This document shows, piece after piece, positions 17,128 through 25,792 of a stretch of DNA of 26,245 nt. The stretch is from XN24 sp047921395. GTDB lineage: Bacteria; Pseudomonadota; Gammaproteobacteria; Steroidobacterales; XN24. The translations under genes were made by a program, and so were the position numbers. The stretch lies in contig JBLRWH010000036.1 in the NCBI GenBank assembly GCA_047921395.1, positions 1 to 26,245 of the forward strand. Direction: 5' to 3'. The notes under the pieces were generated by a model. That model saw nothing but the letters and a program-made list of their open reading frames with translations. It was not told the origin of the DNA and searched no databases. The first letter of the stretch is position 1. Every line of letters starts with the position of its first letter.

Positions 17128-18030
17128 ATGTCAACGGAAATTTCAGTCGCCGTCCTGTTCGCTGACGTGGTCGGCAGCACCGAGTTGTACGAGGTGCTCG
17201 GCGACGCCAAGGCGCGCGCCACGGTCGGTGAGTGCATCGAGGTCATGCGTCGCGCCACGGAGAGCTACGACGGGCGGGTGGTGAAGACGATTGGCGACGA
17301 GGTCATGGCGACCTTCCCGACGGCGGACGGGGCCATGAACGCCGCGCGCGACATGCAGGTCGCGATCAGCAAGGGCGAGGTGGTCTCGGGCGGCGGCGCG
17401 CCGCTGGCGATCCGCGTCGGTTGCGATTTCGGGCCGGTCATTCCCGAGCAGCGCGACGTGTTCGGCTCGACGGTCAACACCGCCAACCGGGTGACCAGCC
17501 AGGCCAAGGCCGCCCAGGTCCTCATCACCCAGAACATGGTCTCGAACCTCGGCGCCGAGTGGCGGCTGGCCGTGCGCCAGATCGACCTCGCGCCGCTGAA
17601 GGGCAAGAGCGGCGAAGTGGCGATGTACGAGGCGCTGTGGCAGTCCGAAGACATCACCAGCATGCTGCCCACCATCACCTGGGGCGACCAGAAGCAGAAG
17701 GCGCGCGGCCGGATGCGCGTGCGCTACCTGGACAAGGAAGTCACCGTCGATTCCACGCGGCCGCACGCGACGCTCGGCCGCAGCGACGAGAACGACCTGG
17801 TGGTCAAGGGCAACCTGATCTCGCGCCTGCACGCACGCGTCGAGATGAGCCGCGACCGCTTCCTGCTGATCGACCAGTCCACCAACGGCACCTTCGTCGT
17901 GACCCGCAAGGGCGAGGAACTGTTCGTGCGGCGCGACAGCATCCAGATCACCGGCGAGGGCGTCATCGGCCTCGGCCGCATCGTGCAGCCGGGCTCCGCC
18001 CAGGCCATCACCTTCATCCAGGAAGACTGA
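17128..18030 (+). CDS. Class III adenylate cyclase with C-terminal FHA domain
   Basis: A 300-residue soluble protein. The cyclase domain (about 5-175) has metal-binding D13 (LFADVVGST) and D57 (KTIGDEVM), Lys53 and Asp110 (RDVFG) at the adenine-specifying positions, and N117/R121 (VNTANR) for the transition state, so it should make cAMP. The FHA domain (about 190-300) shows TLGRSDENDLVV, ISRLHARVE and STNGTFV, the phosphothreonine-binding pattern. FHA usually docks a Ser/Thr-phosphorylated partner, so activity or location may depend on a kinase not seen here. GAGGAG precedes the ATG. A small protein gene follows 18 bp downstream. CRP-like sites elsewhere in the window suggest a cAMP target. 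Confidence 0.93.
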   Translation: MSTEISVAVLFADVVGSTELYEVLGDAKARATVGECIEVMRRATESYDGRVVKTIGDEVMATFPTADGAMNAARDMQVAISKGEVVSGGGAPLAIRVGCDFGPVIPEQRDVFGSTVNTANRVTSQAKAAQVLITQNMVSNLGAEWRLAVRQIDLAPLKGKSGEVAMYEALWQSEDITSMLPTITWGDQKQKARGRMRVRYLDKEVTVDSTRPHATLGRSDENDLVVKGNLISRLHARVEMSRDRFLLIDQSTNGTFVVTRKGEELFVRRDSIQITGEGVIGLGRIVQPGSAQAITFIQED

Positions 18031-18042
18031 CGGGGACACTGC
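18031..18042 (+). repeat. Single unit of the GGGGACACTGC family
   Basis: CGGGGACACTGC directly follows the cyclase stop codon and fills most of the 18-bp gap to the next gene. It matches the core of the 26-bp arrays. Confidence 0.6.
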
Positions 18043-18048
18043 CGACCC

Positions 18049-18399
18049 ATGAAGATACGCATCGAAGTGGAAGTCGGCCCGACGGAGCTGCGCGAGTTCC
18101 TCGGCCTGCCCGACGTGGCAACAGTCCAGCAGGAAGCGCTGGACGCCGTGGTGCACAAGCTGCGCTCCGGCGCGTCGAGCGGCGCGGACGCGGTGGCCAT
18201 CCTGCGCGGCATGATGCCGGAAGGCCTGACCTCGCTCAGCGAATGGCAGCGCCTCATCGGCCGTGCGCTGCAGACCGGACGCCCCGTGACTGTTGAGACG
18301 ACCGTCAGCCCGAAGCGGGAGGACGACAGCGGCAGCCCGACGCGGCGCGCGTCCGCGAGCCCGCGGAAGAAGCGCGGCGCCAGGAAAAAGACGTCGTGA
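18049..18399 (+). CDS. Small conserved protein, DUF6489-like
   Basis: A 116-residue protein of unknown function. The N-terminus MKIRIEVEVGPTELREFLGLPDV resembles the DUF6489 family (beta strand, then an E-LR-FLGLPDV helix). This is from memory of the family and is moderately sure. The middle (40-85) is helical with a SLSEWQRLIGRAL segment. The tail (86-116) is very rich in Lys, Arg and Ser and could bind nucleic acid. It sits 18 bp after the cyclase-FHA gene on the same strand, so is probably cotranscribed. Confidence 0.7.
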   Translation: MKIRIEVEVGPTELREFLGLPDVATVQQEALDAVVHKLRSGASSGADAVAILRGMMPEGLTSLSEWQRLIGRALQTGRPVTVETTVSPKREDDSGSPTRRASASPRKKRGARKKTS

Positions 18400-18474
18400 C
18401 CCCCCGCCCGAGGGCGCACTGAAACGCCGTGCTGTCGACGGCGCCAGTTGCGACCGCGCGCATTCCTGCCGCAC

Positions 18475-18506
18475 AAAAAAACGAGGCCCTCCGGAGAGGG
18501 CCTCGT
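18475..18506 (-). terminator. Intrinsic terminator of the phasin gene
   Basis: On the minus strand ACGAGGCCCTC pairs with GAGGGCCTCGT around a TCCG loop, followed by six or more T. It lies 64 nt after the stop of the PhaF-like gene and can also limit read-through from the convergent cyclase operon. Confidence 0.9.
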
Positions 18507-18569
18507 GTGCGGTCAGAAGAGCGTGCCCTGGACCGGGCCCCCGTCTGTCCTCTCGTCGCGCGGCGCGAT

Positions 18570-19184
18570 TCAGGCGGCCTGGGTCTGCGCAGTCGACTCG
18601 GCGGCCTGCTTGGCCGGCGCCTTGCGGACGGCGCGCTTCTTGGCAGCAGCCTTCTTGGCCGGGGCCTTTTTCGCGCTGGCCTTCTTGGCGGCAGGCTTGC
18701 GGCCGGCAGCCTTCTTGGCGGCCGGACGACCGCGCTTCGCGGCGGGCTTGCGGGCGCTGGAGATGTCCACGACCACGTCCTTGAAGAGGTCGCCGATGGC
18801 GTCGCCGGTGTCACGCACCAGGGCGACGGTCTTCTTGGCGTTCTTCACGGCATGATCGCGGGTCTTCGGCAACGTGGAGATCTGGCCGTCGACCAGCGTC
18901 CGCACGGTGCGGGCGCGCGCGGCCTTCTCGAGCCGGTTCGCGCTGCCGTCGATGATGTCGTCCAGCACGGCGACCTGCTGCTTCAGCATCTTCTCGATGC
19001 TCTTGTGCGACAGCGTGTTCAGCTTCAGGCCGGTATCGGCGATGGCATGCACGGGGCGCTTCGTCCGGGTCAGCAGCTCGGCGGTCTCGAGACCGGCGGT
19101 GCGCAGCCCGTGGACGGCGCGGTCGGCCAGCACGCGGGACTCGGCTTTCAGGTTGTCGGCAAATTTTTCGATTCGGTTCATCAT
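18570..19184 (-). CDS. PhaF-like phasin with histone H1/AlgP-like tail
   Basis: A 204-residue two-part protein. Residues 1-135 are amphipathic helix without Cys or Trp (IEKFADNLKAESRVLADRA..., TGLKLNTLSHKSIEKMLKQQ, VLDDIIDGSANRLEKAAR) and resemble the phasin domain. Residues 136-204 are Lys/Ala/Pro-rich with repeated AAKK and PAKK units, like histone H1 or AlgP. This is the layout of Pseudomonas PhaF, which coats polyhydroxyalkanoate granules and ties them to the nucleoid. The start at 19184 has a GAGG-like site at suitable spacing; the adjacent ATG (19181) is equivalent. A further upstream ATG (19232) lacks support. No PHA synthase is in this window, so a purely nucleoid-associated role remains possible. 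Confidence 0.72.
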   Translation of the reverse strand: MMNRIEKFADNLKAESRVLADRAVHGLRTAGLETAELLTRTKRPVHAIADTGLKLNTLSHKSIEKMLKQQVAVLDDIIDGSANRLEKAARARTVRTLVDGQISTLPKTRDHAVKNAKKTVALVRDTGDAIGDLFKDVVVDISSARKPAAKRGRPAAKKAAGRKPAAKKASAKKAPAKKAAAKKRAVRKAPAKQAAESTAQTQAA

Positions 19185-19202
19185 GGCGTTGACCTCGGTG
19201 TT

Positions 19203-19231
19203 TTGATGCAATGCAGCATTGATGCAGTGCA
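19203..19231. promoter_or_regulatory. Direct repeat with TGCA-N-TGCA palindromes, candidate operator
   Basis: TTGATGCAATGCA (19203-19215) and TTGATGCAGTGCA (19219-19231) are 16 bp apart, each ending in a TGCANTGCA palindrome. They lie in the 80-bp divergent gap between the phasin gene and the mrcB operon. TGC/GCA-rich operators are known for the PHA regulator PhaR, which makes this a candidate phasin control site. Confidence 0.45.
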
Positions 19232-19264
19232 CAATACACCCCAGCCGCCCCTGGAGTCAACCCC

Positions 19265-19789
19265 GTGAGATCAATTTCCCCAGCGTTTTCGCGGTTCGCA
19301 CGCGGAATCTGCCTCCTGGCGGCCACCCTCGGCGCGGGCCACGCCCGAGCGGAGACCCCGGCTGGGCCGCCCGCCGAGCCGCCCGTCGAGCCGCGCATTG
19401 CCGTCGAATCGGCCTGGGTGGTGGCGCGCGAGGGCGGCGGCGAACGGCTCGTGGCCGAACTCCCGCCGGAGGGCGCCGTCGAACAGCTGGTGACGCTGCG
19501 TTTCCGCCACGAGGGGACCGAGCCCGCGGCAGGGCTGCGGATCGTGCATCCAGTGCCTGCCGGGACGCGCTTCGTGCCGGGCAGCGCGACCGGACCCGGC
19601 ACCACGCTCAGCTATTCGATCGACGGCGGGCAGACCTTCGCCGCGCCGGGCGAGCTGCCGGACCCCGCGGCGATCACCCACATCCGCTGGGACCTCGCCG
19701 GCAAGCACCCGCCCGGGCTCGCCGGCCTGGTGTCATTTCGCGCCCGGGCGGCTGAGCCCGATGCCATCCAGGCCCGGGAGGGCACATGA
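19265..19789 (+). CDS. Exported protein with DUF11-like conserved repeat domain
   Basis: A 174-residue protein with a signal peptide (MRSISPAFSRFARGICLLAATLGAGHARAE, cut near 29). The remainder contains one DUF11-like beta-sandwich pattern (LVTLRFRHEGTEPAAGLRIVHPVPAGTRFVPGSATGPG, then SYSIDGGQTF) and IRWDLAGKHPPG, common in cell-surface proteins. Function is unknown. The start is a GTG with GGAG eight nt upstream. Its stop overlaps the mrcB start (ATGA), making it the first gene of a five-gene operon for the cell envelope and genome maintenance. Confidence 0.75.
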   Translation: MRSISPAFSRFARGICLLAATLGAGHARAETPAGPPAEPPVEPRIAVESAWVVAREGGGERLVAELPPEGAVEQLVTLRFRHEGTEPAAGLRIVHPVPAGTRFVPGSATGPGTTLSYSIDGGQTFAAPGELPDPAAITHIRWDLAGKHPPGLAGLVSFRARAAEPDAIQAREGT

Positions 19790-22176
19790 GCAGCCGCAAG
19801 ACCAAGCCCCGCCGCGCCAAAGGCCGCTCCGGCCCGGCCCGGCGCCGCGGCGGCAAGCGCGACCGGGCGCTGCGCGGGCTGGGGCGGGCACTGTTGCTCG
19901 GCGCCCTGGCCGGCGTGGTCGTGCTGGTCGCCTGGATGATCTGGCTCGACGCGCGCATCACCCGGGAATTCGAGGGACGCCGCTGGGACCAGCCGGCGCA
20001 GGTGTTCGCGGAGCCGCTGGAGCTGTACGCAGGGCTGCCGCTGGACATCAGGGCCTTCATCGAGCTGCTCGGCGCGCAGGGCTACCGGCAGGCCGACGGC
20101 GGCGCGCCGCGGGCGGGCTTCTGGTGGCGCGAGGGCGCCAGCGTGCGGCTCGTGACGCGCGCCTTCCGCTTCGCCGACGGGCTGCAGCCGGAGACCGTCG
20201 CGCAGGTCGATTTCACCTCCGCCGGGGTCGGACGGGTCCGCGACGCGCAGGGCCGCGACCTGCCGTTCCTGCGGCTCGACCCGATGCGCATCGGCAGCAT
20301 TTTCCCCGCGCACGGCGAGGATCGCCTCGTCCTCGCGCCCGACGAGGTCCCGGCGCTGCTCGAGGACGCGCTGATCGCCGTCGAGGACCGGCGCTTCCTG
20401 ACCCACCACGGCCTCGACCCCGAGGGCATCGGCCGCGCATTCCTCGTCAACCTGCGCGCCGGCGAGGTGCGCCAGGGCGGCAGCACCCTCACCCAGCAGC
20501 TGATCAAGAGTTACTTCCTCGACAGCCGGCGCACCTGGGGCCGCAAGCTCACCGAGGCGGCGATGGCGCTGCTGCTGGAGTGGCACTACGACAAGGAAGA
20601 GATCCTCACTGCGTACATCAACGAGGTCTACATGGGCCAGGACGGCCCGCGCGCGATCCACGGCTTCGGCCTCGCCAGCGCGTTCTACTTCGGCAAGCCG
20701 CTGCTCGAGCTCGACCTCGCCGAGACGGCGACCCTCGTGGCGATCGTCCGCGGGCCCTCGTACTACAACCCGTGGCGGCAGGGGGAGCGCGTGCGCGAGC
20801 GGCGCAACCTGGTGCTGCAGATCCTCGCCGGCCAGGGCGCGATCGAGGCGGACGCCGCGGCAGCCGCCGCCGCGAAGCCGCTCGGGCTGCGCGGCCGGGC
20901 GGCGGCCGGGCCGAGCTACCAGCCGGCCTTCCTCGGCCTGGTGCGGCGCCAGCTCGCGCGCGACTACCGCGACAGCGACCTGGATTCCGCGGGCCTCATC
21001 GTGCTCACCACGCTCGACCCGCTGGCGCAGCGCGTGGCGCAGGCCGCGGTCAGCGAGGGCGTCGCGCGGCTCCGGCAACGCGGCGAGGCGACGGCCGGGC
21101 TGGAGGGCGCGGCCGTGGTCACCCGCCCGGCGACCGGCGAGGTGCTCGCCGTGGTCGGCGGCGCGCAGGGCAGCTTCAGCGGCCTGAACCGCGCGCTCGA
21201 CGCGCGCCGTCCCATCGGCTCGCTGGTGAAGCCCGCCGTGTACCTCGCGGCGCTCGAGACCGGGCGCTACTCGCTCGCCTCGACGCTGGACGACTGGCCG
21301 GTGGACGTGCCGCTGCCGAACGGCACCGTCTGGCAGCCAAAGAATTTCGACCAGCAGGTGCGCGGCCCCGTGCCGATGCTGCGCGCGCTGGCCGAGTCGT
21401 TGAACCTCGCCACCGTCGACCTCGGGCTCGAGATCGGCGTCGAGGCCGTGGCGGACAAGCTCGGCCGGCTCTCCGGCGCGCAGGCGCCGCCGGCCTATCC
21501 CTCGCTGCTGCTCGGCTCGGTGGAATACCCGCCGTTCGAGATCGCGGAAATCTACGGCGCGCTCGCCTCGGGCGGATTCCGCGCGCCGCTGCGCTCGGTG
21601 CGGGCCGTGCTCGATCCCGACGGCGAGCCGCTGTCGCGTTACCCGCTGGAAATCGAGGCGGTCGCCGATCCGGCTGCGGTCGTCCAGCTGCAGCACGCCA
21701 TGCGGATGGTGTTCGAGCGCGGCACGGCGCGCGGCGCGGCGGCGCGGCTCGGCGGGCGGCGCTTCGCGGGCAAAACCGGCACTTCCGGGGACTTTCGGGA
21801 TAGCTGGTTCGCGGGCTTCGGGGGCGATACTCTGGCCGTGGTCTGGGTGGGCCGCGACGACAACCAGTCCATGGGATTGACCGGCGCGAGCGGCGCGCTG
21901 CCGATCTGGGCGGATATCATGGCCGGGGTCGGCGCCAGCGAATTCCTGCCGGGCCAGGCCGACGGCCTCGTCGAGGTCGAGCTCGAGTACGACACGGGCC
22001 TGCTGGCGCGGCGCGGCTGCGCCGACACGGTCTTCGTGCCGGTGCCGGCGGACGCGACGCTCTACGGCAAGCGCGGCTGCGGGCCCGAACAGGACCCTGA
22101 ACAGGACCCTGAACAGGACAATAACCGGATCGAACAGGGGATCGAATGGCTGAAGCGATTGCTGGGCAACGATTGA
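19786..22176 (+). CDS. mrcB: Bifunctional penicillin-binding protein 1B
   Basis: A 796-residue class A PBP that polymerises and crosslinks peptidoglycan. It has a basic cytoplasmic tail (1-32), one membrane anchor (about 33-54), a UB2H-like region (about 70-160), and a glycosyltransferase domain with catalytic E200 in EDRRFLTHHGLD and the GGSTLTQQLIK motif. The transpeptidase domain has SxxK S479-K482 (SLVK), SLN 538-540 and KTG 663-665, so all catalytic motifs are intact. The C-terminus contains EQDP repeated (12-bp DNA repeat near 22087-22120), an acidic low-complexity tail. Start 19786 overlaps the previous stop. A TPR lipoprotein follows with a 31-nt overlap, matching the PBP1b-LpoP arrangement of Pseudomonas. 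Confidence 0.96.
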   Translation: MSSRKTKPRRAKGRSGPARRRGGKRDRALRGLGRALLLGALAGVVVLVAWMIWLDARITREFEGRRWDQPAQVFAEPLELYAGLPLDIRAFIELLGAQGYRQADGGAPRAGFWWREGASVRLVTRAFRFADGLQPETVAQVDFTSAGVGRVRDAQGRDLPFLRLDPMRIGSIFPAHGEDRLVLAPDEVPALLEDALIAVEDRRFLTHHGLDPEGIGRAFLVNLRAGEVRQGGSTLTQQLIKSYFLDSRRTWGRKLTEAAMALLLEWHYDKEEILTAYINEVYMGQDGPRAIHGFGLASAFYFGKPLLELDLAETATLVAIVRGPSYYNPWRQGERVRERRNLVLQILAGQGAIEADAAAAAAAKPLGLRGRAAAGPSYQPAFLGLVRRQLARDYRDSDLDSAGLIVLTTLDPLAQRVAQAAVSEGVARLRQRGEATAGLEGAAVVTRPATGEVLAVVGGAQGSFSGLNRALDARRPIGSLVKPAVYLAALETGRYSLASTLDDWPVDVPLPNGTVWQPKNFDQQVRGPVPMLRALAESLNLATVDLGLEIGVEAVADKLGRLSGAQAPPAYPSLLLGSVEYPPFEIAEIYGALASGGFRAPLRSVRAVLDPDGEPLSRYPLEIEAVADPAAVVQLQHAMRMVFERGTARGAAARLGGRRFAGKTGTSGDFRDSWFAGFGGDTLAVVWVGRDDNQSMGLTGASGALPIWADIMAGVGASEFLPGQADGLVEVELEYDTGLLARRGCADTVFVPVPADATLYGKRGCGPEQDPEQDPEQDNNRIEQGIEWLKRLLGND

Positions 22177-22682
22177 CGACAGGGCGCCACCTGGCGGCGG
22201 GGCTGCTCGCGCTCGCGCTGCTGTCCGGCTGCACGTACCTGGCAGTCGAGGAGGAGCCGCCGCGGCGCGAGATCCCGCAGCCTGCGCCCGGCGCCGGCCC
22301 GTCGCTGCCGCCCGAGTCGCCGGCGCCGATGCCGCCGATCGAGCAGGAGCGCAGCACGCGCCCCGTGCCGCTGCCGGCGCCCGAGCCCGAGCCGCTGGCG
22401 CCGCCGCGCTATCACGCCGCCGGCGAGGCCATGGTCGAACAGGCGCGCCGCGAGGTGCTGCTCGGCAACGATGCGCTCGCCGGCGCCACGCTGGAGCGCG
22501 CGCTGCGCGTCGATGGCAACAACCCGTGGATCTGGATCGAGCTCGGTCATCTCAGGCTCACGGCCGGGCAGGGCGCCGCCGCCGAGAGCATGGCCCGGAA
22601 GGCGCTCAGCCTGTCGAGCCGCGATCCCGCCGCGCGCGCCGAGGCCGCGCGCCTGTTGCAGAAGGCGGGAGCGGGCCAGTGA
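22146..22682 (+). CDS. lpoP: TPR lipoprotein, probable PBP1b activator LpoP
   Basis: A 178-residue lipoprotein. The signal ends in the lipobox LLSGC with Cys29; Asp is absent at +2, so outer-membrane sorting is likely. A Pro/Glu-rich linker (about 34-85) would reach across the periplasm. The C-terminal helices (about 90-178: GNDALAGATLERALRVDGNNPWIWIELGHLRL..., AAAESMARKALSLSSRDPAARAEAARLL) are TPR-like. Pseudomonas LpoP has this design, sits next to PBP1b and stimulates it. The gene overlaps mrcB by 31 nt, and its stop overlaps the yoaA start. The assignment rests on context and layout rather than strong sequence identity. Confidence 0.75.
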   Translation: MAEAIAGQRLTTGRHLAAGLLALALLSGCTYLAVEEEPPRREIPQPAPGAGPSLPPESPAPMPPIEQERSTRPVPLPAPEPEPLAPPRYHAAGEAMVEQARREVLLGNDALAGATLERALRVDGNNPWIWIELGHLRLTAGQGAAAESMARKALSLSSRDPAARAEAARLLQKAGAGQ

Positions 22683-24631
22683 GCCTGGCCGGACGCATCG
22701 GCGACGCGTTCGATGCGGACGGCATCCTGCAGCGTTCCCTCGAGGGCTTCCGGCCGCGCGAGGGCCAGCGCCTGATGGCCGAGGCTGTTGCGGGGGCGAT
22801 GGAGTCCGGCGGCATCCTCCTCGTCGAGGCCGGGACCGGCACCGGCAAGACCTACGCCTACCTCGCGCCCGTGCTCGACGGCGGACTCAAGGTCGTGATC
22901 TCGACCGGCACCAAGACCCTGCAGGACCAGCTGTTCCGCCGCGACCTCCCTGCGATCTGCGGCGCGCTCGGCCGCCCCGTGCACATCGCGCTGCTCAAGG
23001 GGCGCGCCAACTACCTGTGCCGCCACCGCCTCGCGCTCGCGCTCGAGGAAGGCCCGGGGTCCATGCAGGAGACGCGCCGGCTCGCGAAGATCCAGGCCTG
23101 GGCCGCGGTCACGACCAGCGGCGAGATCGCCGAGGTGCCGGGCATCCCCGAGGATGCGCCCACCTGGGGCCGCGTGACCTCGAACGCCGACAACTGCCTT
23201 GGGCAGGAATGCCCCGAGCTGCAGCGCTGCCACGTCGTCAAGGCGCGGCGCGAGGCCATGAAGGCCGAGGTCGTGGTGGTCAACCACCACCTGCTGCTCG
23301 CGGACCTCGCGCTCAAGGAAGAAGGCTTCGGCGAGCTCCTGCCCGGCGTCGACGCCGTGGTGGTCGACGAGGCCCACCAGCTGCCCGAGATCGCCGCACG
23401 CTTCTTCGGCGTCAGCGTCGGCACCCGCCAGGCGCTCGGCCTGGTTGCCGACGCACGCGCCGAGGCGCTCAAGGCGGGCGCCTGGCAGGACGACTTCGAG
23501 ACGGTCGTGAACGGCCTGGAACGCGCCGCGCGCGAGGGTGGCGCGGCGCTGGCGGGGGTCGGCGCGGGCGGACGCCTGTCCTGGCCCGAGCTCCCCCCGG
23601 GCACGGACGATGTACTCGCCGGGCTCGAAGCTGCGGCGCGCACGCTGGCCGACGGCTGCGAGGCGCTCGGCGGCGCCACGCCCGGACTCGACGCGGTCGA
23701 GCGGCGCGCCCGGACGCTCGCCGCGCGCACCGGCACCATCCGCGCCGGCGGCGAAGGGTTCGAGCTGCGTTGGGCCGAGACCGGCCGGCGCAGCGCCAGC
23801 TTCCACGCCGCGCCGGTCAATGCGGGCCGCGCGCTCGCCGCGCACATCACCAGCGGCAACTGCGCCTGGGTGTTCACCTCCGCGACGCTCGCCGTGGGCG
23901 AGGACTTCGGCGCCTTCATGGACCGGCTGGGGCTCGACGAGGCCGACACCCTGCGGCTCGACAGCCCGTTCGATTTCCGCGCACGCACCCGCCTGTACGT
24001 GCCGAAGGGCCTGCCGCAGCCGTCCGACCCCGAGTACACGAAGCGCGTCGTCGAGGTTGCATTGCCGCTGCTCGAGGCCAGCGGCGGGCGCGCCTTCCTG
24101 CTGTTCACCAGCCACCGCGCGCTGCAGCTCGCCGCGCGCCTGCTGCGGCCGCGCGCCGAGGAGCTCGGCTTCCCGGTGCTGGTGCAGGGCGACGAACCGC
24201 GCGCGCGCCTGCTCGCCAGTTTCCGCCGCCTGGGGAACGCCGTGCTGCTCGGCACGCAGAGCTTCTGGGAAGGCGTCGACGTGAAGGGCCCGGCGCTGTC
24301 CGTCGTGCTGATCGACAAGCTGCCGTTCGCGGCGCCGGACGACCCGCTGCTCAAGGCGCGCCTCGACGCCGCGCGCGAGGCCGGGCGTGAGCCCTTCCGC
24401 GACGTGCAGCTGCCGCAGGCCGTGCTGAGCCTGAAACAGGGCATCGGCCGCCTGATCCGCGATACCGACGACGCCGGCCTCGCCGTGGTGTGCGACCCGC
24501 GCCTGCTCGGCAAGGGCTACGGCAGGGTGTTCCTCGCCAGCCTGCCGCCCATGCCGGTGGTGCGTGACGAGGACGAGGCCGTGGAGTTCCTGCTCAGCCT
24601 CGGCCTGACCGCGCTGGAGGATGCCGGATGA
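22679..24631 (+). CDS. yoaA: DinG/YoaA-family Fe-S DNA helicase
   Basis: A 650-residue superfamily 2 helicase related to XPD. Walker A is AGTGTGKT (about 51-58), motif Ia STGTKTLQDQLFRRDL, and motif II DEAH in VVVDEAHQL. Four Cys for a 4Fe-4S cluster lie in YLCRH and NCLGQECPELQRC. The C-terminal motifs include FTSATL, LLFTSHRAL, GTQSFWEGVDVKG and QGIGRLIRD. YoaA works with DNA polymerase III chi in repair of stalled replication in E. coli. The GTG at 22679 overlaps the lpoP stop (GTGA) and gives the family N-terminus; the longer frame from 22526 runs through lpoP and is rejected. Confidence 0.94.
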   Translation: MSLAGRIGDAFDADGILQRSLEGFRPREGQRLMAEAVAGAMESGGILLVEAGTGTGKTYAYLAPVLDGGLKVVISTGTKTLQDQLFRRDLPAICGALGRPVHIALLKGRANYLCRHRLALALEEGPGSMQETRRLAKIQAWAAVTTSGEIAEVPGIPEDAPTWGRVTSNADNCLGQECPELQRCHVVKARREAMKAEVVVVNHHLLLADLALKEEGFGELLPGVDAVVVDEAHQLPEIAARFFGVSVGTRQALGLVADARAEALKAGAWQDDFETVVNGLERAAREGGAALAGVGAGGRLSWPELPPGTDDVLAGLEAAARTLADGCEALGGATPGLDAVERRARTLAARTGTIRAGGEGFELRWAETGRRSASFHAAPVNAGRALAAHITSGNCAWVFTSATLAVGEDFGAFMDRLGLDEADTLRLDSPFDFRARTRLYVPKGLPQPSDPEYTKRVVEVALPLLEASGGRAFLLFTSHRALQLAARLLRPRAEELGFPVLVQGDEPRARLLASFRRLGNAVLLGTQSFWEGVDVKGPALSVVLIDKLPFAAPDDPLLKARLDAAREAGREPFRDVQLPQAVLSLKQGIGRLIRDTDDAGLAVVCDPRLLGKGYGRVFLASLPPMPVVRDEDEAVEFLLSLGLTALEDAG

Positions 24632-25311
24632 ACCTGCTCGCGCTGGACACCGCGGGGCAGGGCTGCTCGGTCGCGCTGCGCGCCGGCGAGCGGCTGTTCG
24701 AGCGCTTCGAGGCCGAGCCGCGCCGCCACGCCGCCACCCTGTTGCCGATGGCCGAAGCCTGCCTGGCCGAGGCCGGCATGACGATCGGCGAGCTCGACGC
24801 CGTGGCCTTCGGCCGCGGCCCGGGCAGCTTCACCGGCCTCAGGATCGCGACCGGGGTGGCGCAGGGCATCGCCTTCGCCGCCGAGCTGCCGGTCGTGCCG
24901 GTCTCCAACCTCGCCGCGGGCGCCGCGGCGGCGCTGCGGCTGCGCGGCTGGCGCAATGTCGTGGTCGCCCTCGACGCGCGCCTCGACGAGATCTACGCGG
25001 CCAGCTTCCGCATCGGCGCCGACGGCCTGCCCGCGGCGCAGGACGCCGAGGCCTTGCTCGCGCCAGGGGCGCTGTCGGCCCCGCCGGGCGACGGCTGGTA
25101 CGGTGTCGGCTCGGCCTTCGCGGCGTGGCCCGACCTGGCCGGGCGGCTCGGGCTGGTCGAGACCGACGCAGAGATCGCGCCGCTGGCCCGCGACCTGCTC
25201 GAGATCGCCGCGGCGGCCCTCGCGCGCGGCGAAGCCGTGGCCGCGGCGGATGCGTTGCCGGTGTACTTGCGTGAGCGGGTCGCCTGGCAGGGGGGCGGAC
25301 AGGGGGCCTGA
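24628..25311 (+). CDS. tsaB: tRNA N6-threonylcarbamoyladenosine biosynthesis protein TsaB
   Basis: A 227-residue ASKHA-fold protein that partners TsaD and TsaE to make t6A37 in ANN-decoding tRNAs. The N-terminal LLALDTAGQGCSVAL, the RRHAATLLPM segment, FGRGPGSFTGLRIATGVAQGIAF (about 67-89) and VVALDARLDEIYAA are typical. Length is normal. Start 24628 overlaps the yoaA stop (ATGA). It is the last gene of the operon; the sequence after its stop is gene-free and repeat-rich, and no classical terminator is seen directly after it. Confidence 0.96.
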   Translation: MNLLALDTAGQGCSVALRAGERLFERFEAEPRRHAATLLPMAEACLAEAGMTIGELDAVAFGRGPGSFTGLRIATGVAQGIAFAAELPVVPVSNLAAGAAAALRLRGWRNVVVALDARLDEIYAASFRIGADGLPAAQDAEALLAPGALSAPPGDGWYGVGSAFAAWPDLAGRLGLVETDAEIAPLARDLLEIAAAALARGEAVAAADALPVYLRERVAWQGGGQGA

Positions 25312-25380
25312 CCGGGTTGCGGGGACCGCGTGCACGGGCTGTCACGGGGCCGTTTTGTCAGTCGACCGCGGGCGCGGACC

Positions 25381-25434
25381 GTCACAGGCCCGCTTCGCTC
25401 GCGACATTACAAGCTCCCTCAGCGGGCCTGTGAC
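25381..25434. repeat. GTCACAGGCCCGCT hairpin, copy H1
   Basis: GTCACAGGCCCGCT (25381-25394) and AGCGGGCCTGTGAC (25421-25434) form a perfect 14-bp stem with a 26-nt loop. Confidence 0.85.
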
Positions 25435-25738
25435 GTCCCGCACCCGCTGCCACGCCGATAGGGCAGGCGCCCATGACATCCCGCACACGCTGCACCGTCC
25501 GCGGGCCAGACGCCCTGAAGCGTTGGGGTGGGCGTGTAGCGGGTCTATGCGCCTGCATGAGGCGTTAGGTCTTTTTGCTGTTCACCAGGCGAACTGCTGG
25601 TTAGCCCTTAGCCACCAAACGACCGTGGGGGCGCGGCGATCGTCGGGGAGGCAGCGGGGTCGGGACGTGACAGGCCCACGTGGCCGCGTGCGCGGGCTGT
25701 CACGGGCCCTTTTTGTCAGTCGACCGCTGGTGCGGACC

Positions 25739-25792
25739 GTCATAGGCCCGCTTCGCTCGCAAAATTTCAAGCTCCCTCAGCGGGCCTATGAC
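25739..25792. repeat. GTCATAGGCCCGCT hairpin, copy H2
   Basis: GTCATAGGCCCGCT and AGCGGGCCTATGAC form a perfect 14-bp stem. Relative to H1 one C-G pair has become T-A on both arms. The loop is close to that of H1. Confidence 0.85.

Noticed and set aside
20226..20234. Tenth GGTCGGAC(C) box inside mrcB
   Set aside because: It reads GGTCGGACG, lacks the following hairpin at the fixed spacing, and is within conserved coding sequence.
25562..25568. Integron attC site (GTTAGGT core)
   Set aside because: No matching RYYYAAC partner or attC-like secondary structure is found at the right distance, and there is no cassette gene or integrase.
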